Assembly: GCF_049478495.1 (NCBI RefSeq)
Contig: NZ_CP168083.1
Span: 744,001-808,000, forward strand
From: P36-A1 sp049478495
Lineage (GTDB): Bacteria; Bacillota_I; Bacilli_A; JAJDGJ01
Direction: 5' to 3'
Length of the DNA stretch: 64,000 nt
The notes below the pieces were generated by a model. That model saw nothing but the letters and a program-made list of their open reading frames with translations, was not told the origin of the DNA and made no database searches. Positions 61,628 through 64,000 of this stretch are shown here, in pieces. The number at the start of each line of letters is the position of its first letter. The first letter of the stretch is position 1. The translations under genes and the position numbers were made by a program.

Positions 61628-61663
61628 ATGGTAATATATAAAATTTGGAGGTATTACCCTTTT

Positions 61664-62983
61664 ATGATTGATGCAATTAATTCATTTTTTAAGTTAAAAG
61701 AAAGAAAGACTAATCCTAAAACAGAAGTTTTAGCAGGTATTACAACATTCCTGTCAATGGCCTACATTCTTTTTGTAAATCCTGACATATTGTCAGCTGC
61801 TGGAATGCCAGCAGATTCAGTGTTTGTAGCAACGGCAATCGCTGCAATTATTGGTACAACTATTATGGCACTTTATGCAAATTACCCAGTAGCGCAAGCT
61901 CCAGGAATGGGTATGAATGCTTTCTTTGCATTTACAATATGTGGAGAAATGGGATATAGTTTTGGACAAGGATTATTAGTAATTTTTACATCTGGGCTTA
62001 TTTTTGTACTATTAGCAGCTACAAAAGTTAGAGAAAAAATTATTAATGCGATACCATCTTCACTAAAATATGCTGTTAGTGCTGGAGTTGGTCTATTCAT
62101 TACCTTTGTAGGACTACAAGGATCTGGAATAATTGTAGCTAGTGAATCAACATTAGTAACATTAGGACCACTAAATGATCCAAATGTAATATTAGCTGCA
62201 TTTGGTATCGTATTAACTCTTGTTTTAGTTGCTAGAAAAGTAAAAGGTGGTATTTTTATCGGACTTTTACTAACTGCAGTTGCTGGTATGGCTTTTGGAG
62301 TAGTTGATGTACCAACTAAAATAGTTGGATCAATACCAAGTTTAGAACCAATTGCTTTCAAACTATTTGATTTTAATGTTTTTGATCTAATGAAAACTAG
62401 TAGTTTTTGGTTCTTAGTATTTTCAGCATTATTCTTAGACTTCTTTGATACAGCAGGAACATTAATGGGTGTTGCTACTAGAGCAGGATTATTAGATGAT
62501 GAAGGTAAATTAATTGATAGTGATAAAGCATTAATGTCAGATGCAACAGCAACAACAATTGGTGCAGTTATTGGAACTAGTTCAGTAACAAGTTATGCAG
62601 AGAGTGTTGTAGGTGTAGAAGCAGGTGGAAGAACAGGTCTAACAGCATTAACAACATCATTTTGCTTTTTACTTGCACTATTCTTTTCACCATTACTATC
62701 AGTAATAACATCAGCGGTAACAGCTCCTGCATTAATAAGTGTTGGTGCTATGATGATGTCTAGTAATAAACATGTAAATTATGATGATTTCTCAGATGCA
62801 TGTGCAAGTTTTTTAACAATGGTTTTTATGATACTAGCATATTCAATTGCTGAAGGTATAGCAGTAGGGTTTACAGTTTATGTAATCCTAAAAGTAGCAT
62901 CAGGTAAACAAAAAGAAGTTTCACCAATTATGTATGGTTTAGCTGTACTCTTTATATTATTCTTTGTAAGTAAAGCAATGTAA
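61664..62983 (+). CDS. pbuG: NCS2 family guanine/hypoxanthine permease
   Basis: 439 aa from the ATG at 61664, after GGAGG with a slightly long 12-base gap; an ATG at 61625 lies at the terminator. AzgA-type purine:proton symporter with about 13 membrane helices. Motifs: KTEVLAGITTFLSMAYILFVNP, APGMGMNAFFAF, FLDFFDTAGTLMGV and SSVTSYAESVVGVEAGGRTG. The guanine riboswitch in its leader supports a guanine/hypoxanthine role. Confidence 0.93.
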   Translation: MIDAINSFFKLKERKTNPKTEVLAGITTFLSMAYILFVNPDILSAAGMPADSVFVATAIAAIIGTTIMALYANYPVAQAPGMGMNAFFAFTICGEMGYSFGQGLLVIFTSGLIFVLLAATKVREKIINAIPSSLKYAVSAGVGLFITFVGLQGSGIIVASESTLVTLGPLNDPNVILAAFGIVLTLVLVARKVKGGIFIGLLLTAVAGMAFGVVDVPTKIVGSIPSLEPIAFKLFDFNVFDLMKTSSFWFLVFSALFLDFFDTAGTLMGVATRAGLLDDEGKLIDSDKALMSDATATTIGAVIGTSSVTSYAESVVGVEAGGRTGLTALTTSFCFLLALFFSPLLSVITSAVTAPALISVGAMMMSSNKHVNYDDFSDACASFLTMVFMILAYSIAEGIAVGFTVYVILKVASGKQKEVSPIMYGLAVLFILFFVSKAM

Positions 62984-62996
62984 TTATTTTACAAAT

Positions 62997-63025
62997 AAAA
63001 AGGGATACTTTTGTATTCCTTTTTC
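62997..63025 (+). terminator. intrinsic terminator
   Basis: AAAAAGGGATAC / GTATTCCTTTTT (one G-U) with TTTT loop; separates the permease from purB. Confidence 0.8.
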
Positions 63026-63097
63026 TAATTATACTTATTTTTTAAACATATATATGTTAATATATTAATATATAACTTAATAGAAGGAAGTGGACTT

Positions 63098-64000
63098 ATG
63101 ATTAAACGTTATAGTACAAAAGAAATGGAAGCAATATGGAATGATAATTCAAAATTCGATTCATGGTTGAAAGTTGAAATTTTAGCTTCAGAAGCTTGGA
63201 ATAAACTAGGTACAGTACCAGATACAGATTTAGAATTAATCAAAGAAAAAGCAAAGTTTGATGTCAATAGAATTTATGAAATTGAACAATCAACAAGACA
63301 TGATGTAATTGCCTTTACAAGAACTGTTTCTGAATCACTTGGATATGAAAAGAAATGGATACATTATGGACTAACAAGCACAGATGTAGTTGATACAGCT
63401 TTAGGTTATCAAATAAGTCTTGCAAATGAATTAATAGAAGCTGAATTATATACTTTTGCAAACTCGCTTAAAACAATGTCAGAAAAACATAAATATTCTC
63501 CATGTATTGGAAGAACTCATGGTATTCATGCTGAAATTACAACTTTTGGTTTGAAAGTTGCATTATGGTATGATGAATTACAAAGAAATATAAAAAGATT
63601 TAAAGAAGCTAGAAGAATTATTGAATGTGGTAAAATTTCAGGAGCAGTTGGAACTTTTGGAAACACACCTCCATTTGTTCAAGATTATGTATGCCTAAAT
63701 TTAAATATTAATTCGGCAAACATCTCAACACAAATACTTCAAAGAGATCGTCATGCACAATATATGGCAACTCTAGCAATGATAGCTTCTCAAATTGAAA
63801 AAATTGGAACAGAAATTCGTCATTTACAAAGAACTGAAGTAAATGAAGTAAAAGAAGGATTTGCCAAAGGGCAAAAAGGTAGTTCAGCAATGCCACACAA
63901 AAGAAATCCTATTGGTAGTGAAAATATGGCAGGTTGTGCTAGAGTTATAAGAGGTTACATGGTAACAGCTTATGAAAATATTAATTTATGGCATGAAAGA
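63098..64000 (+). CDS. purB: adenylosuccinate lyase (right-truncated)
   Basis: 301 codons are present from the ATG at 63098 (GAAGGAAGTGG upstream) to the window edge without a stop; about 130 residues should be missing. Fumarase-superfamily enzyme that makes AMP from adenylosuccinate and acts once more in IMP synthesis. Visible motifs: RYSTKEMEAIW at the start, HYGLTSTDVVDTAL, GRTHGIHAEITTFG and the superfamily signature KGSSAMPHKRNP with the catalytic Ser loop. It sits next to the purine permease but has its own leader. Confidence 0.96.
   Translation, partial: MIKRYSTKEMEAIWNDNSKFDSWLKVEILASEAWNKLGTVPDTDLELIKEKAKFDVNRIYEIEQSTRHDVIAFTRTVSESLGYEKKWIHYGLTSTDVVDTALGYQISLANELIEAELYTFANSLKTMSEKHKYSPCIGRTHGIHAEITTFGLKVALWYDELQRNIKRFKEARRIIECGKISGAVGTFGNTPPFVQDYVCLNLNINSANISTQILQRDRHAQYMATLAMIASQIEKIGTEIRHLQRTEVNEVKEGFAKGQKGSSAMPHKRNPIGSENMAGCARVIRGYMVTAYENINLWHER

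Noticed and set aside
1..64000. Mycoplasma-type code (UGA = Trp), tRNA genes, insertion sequences, prophage or CRISPR
   Set aside because: hrcA and rsmH end in TGA and conserved Trp residues are TGG. No tRNA T-loop signature, transposase, integrase or regularly spaced repeat array was found on reading both strands.

Overview
The window is one contiguous stretch of a very AT-rich chromosome from a low-GC Gram-positive lineage, best described as a peptidoglycan-making relative of the Erysipelotrichia/Mollicutes branch of Bacillota. Arginine is almost always AGA, intrinsic terminators and -10 boxes are plentiful, and the gene order follows Bacillus-like blocks (rnhC/cvpA/mutS2, hrcA-grpE-dnaK-dnaJ, yceD-rpmF, mraZ-to-ileS). 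Several genes, such as hrcA and rsmH, end in TGA, so UGA is a stop and the Mycoplasma code does not apply. Class III ribonucleotide reductase, tyrosine phenol-lyase and ferritin suggest an anaerobic, probably host-associated organism. That lifestyle is inferred.

Layout. 1-6888: secreted surface proteins. A left-truncated gene, a Big-domain-like protein and a glucosaminidase/RCC1 protein all end in a strongly cationic Tyr/Asn/Gly/Arg repeat domain; tdk and tatD lie between them. 6946-10521: overlapping pepF-queG-PHP phosphatase genes. 10563-14975: ferritin and RNase HIII diverging from cvpA-mutS2. 15018-17980: nrdDG on the minus strand behind a cobalamin riboswitch with a terminator. 18272-20723: trxA-mscL, then a tyrosine phenol-lyase gene broken by one missing base. 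20936-22895: a membrane-anchored trigger-factor-like FKBP and a lipid kinase. 22990-27705: the heat-shock operon under tandem CIRCE-like operators. 27800-33912: a mini A24 peptidase, radC, a TetR-controlled heterodimeric ABC exporter and a small alarmone synthetase. 33960-38850: a CDF transporter, exoA, and pepV with a YfcC-type transporter. 39081-52677: yceD-rpmF and the division/cell-wall cluster mraZ-rsmH-ftsL-pbp-mraY-murD-murG-murB-ftsQ-ftsA-ftsZ-sepF-ylmH. 52695-56207: a SecB-like gene and T-box-controlled ileS. 56262-64000: AIM24, CPBP protease, M23 peptidase, U32 protein, a guanine-riboswitch-controlled purine permease and the start of purB.

How it fits together. Much of the window concerns making, dividing and remodelling a peptidoglycan wall: the dcw cluster, the glucosaminidase, the M23 peptidase and the PASTA-bearing PBP. 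An exported foldase may serve the secreted proteins. Regulation is unusually readable: cobalamin, guanine and tRNA-Ile RNA switches, CIRCE, an MraZ operator and a TetR-type operator. The cobalamin switch on nrdDG, together with B12-dependent QueG, suggests the cell imports B12 and has a B12-dependent reductase elsewhere. No tRNA, rRNA, insertion sequence, prophage or CRISPR array was seen. The least explained feature is the cationic repeat domain shared by the three secreted proteins.
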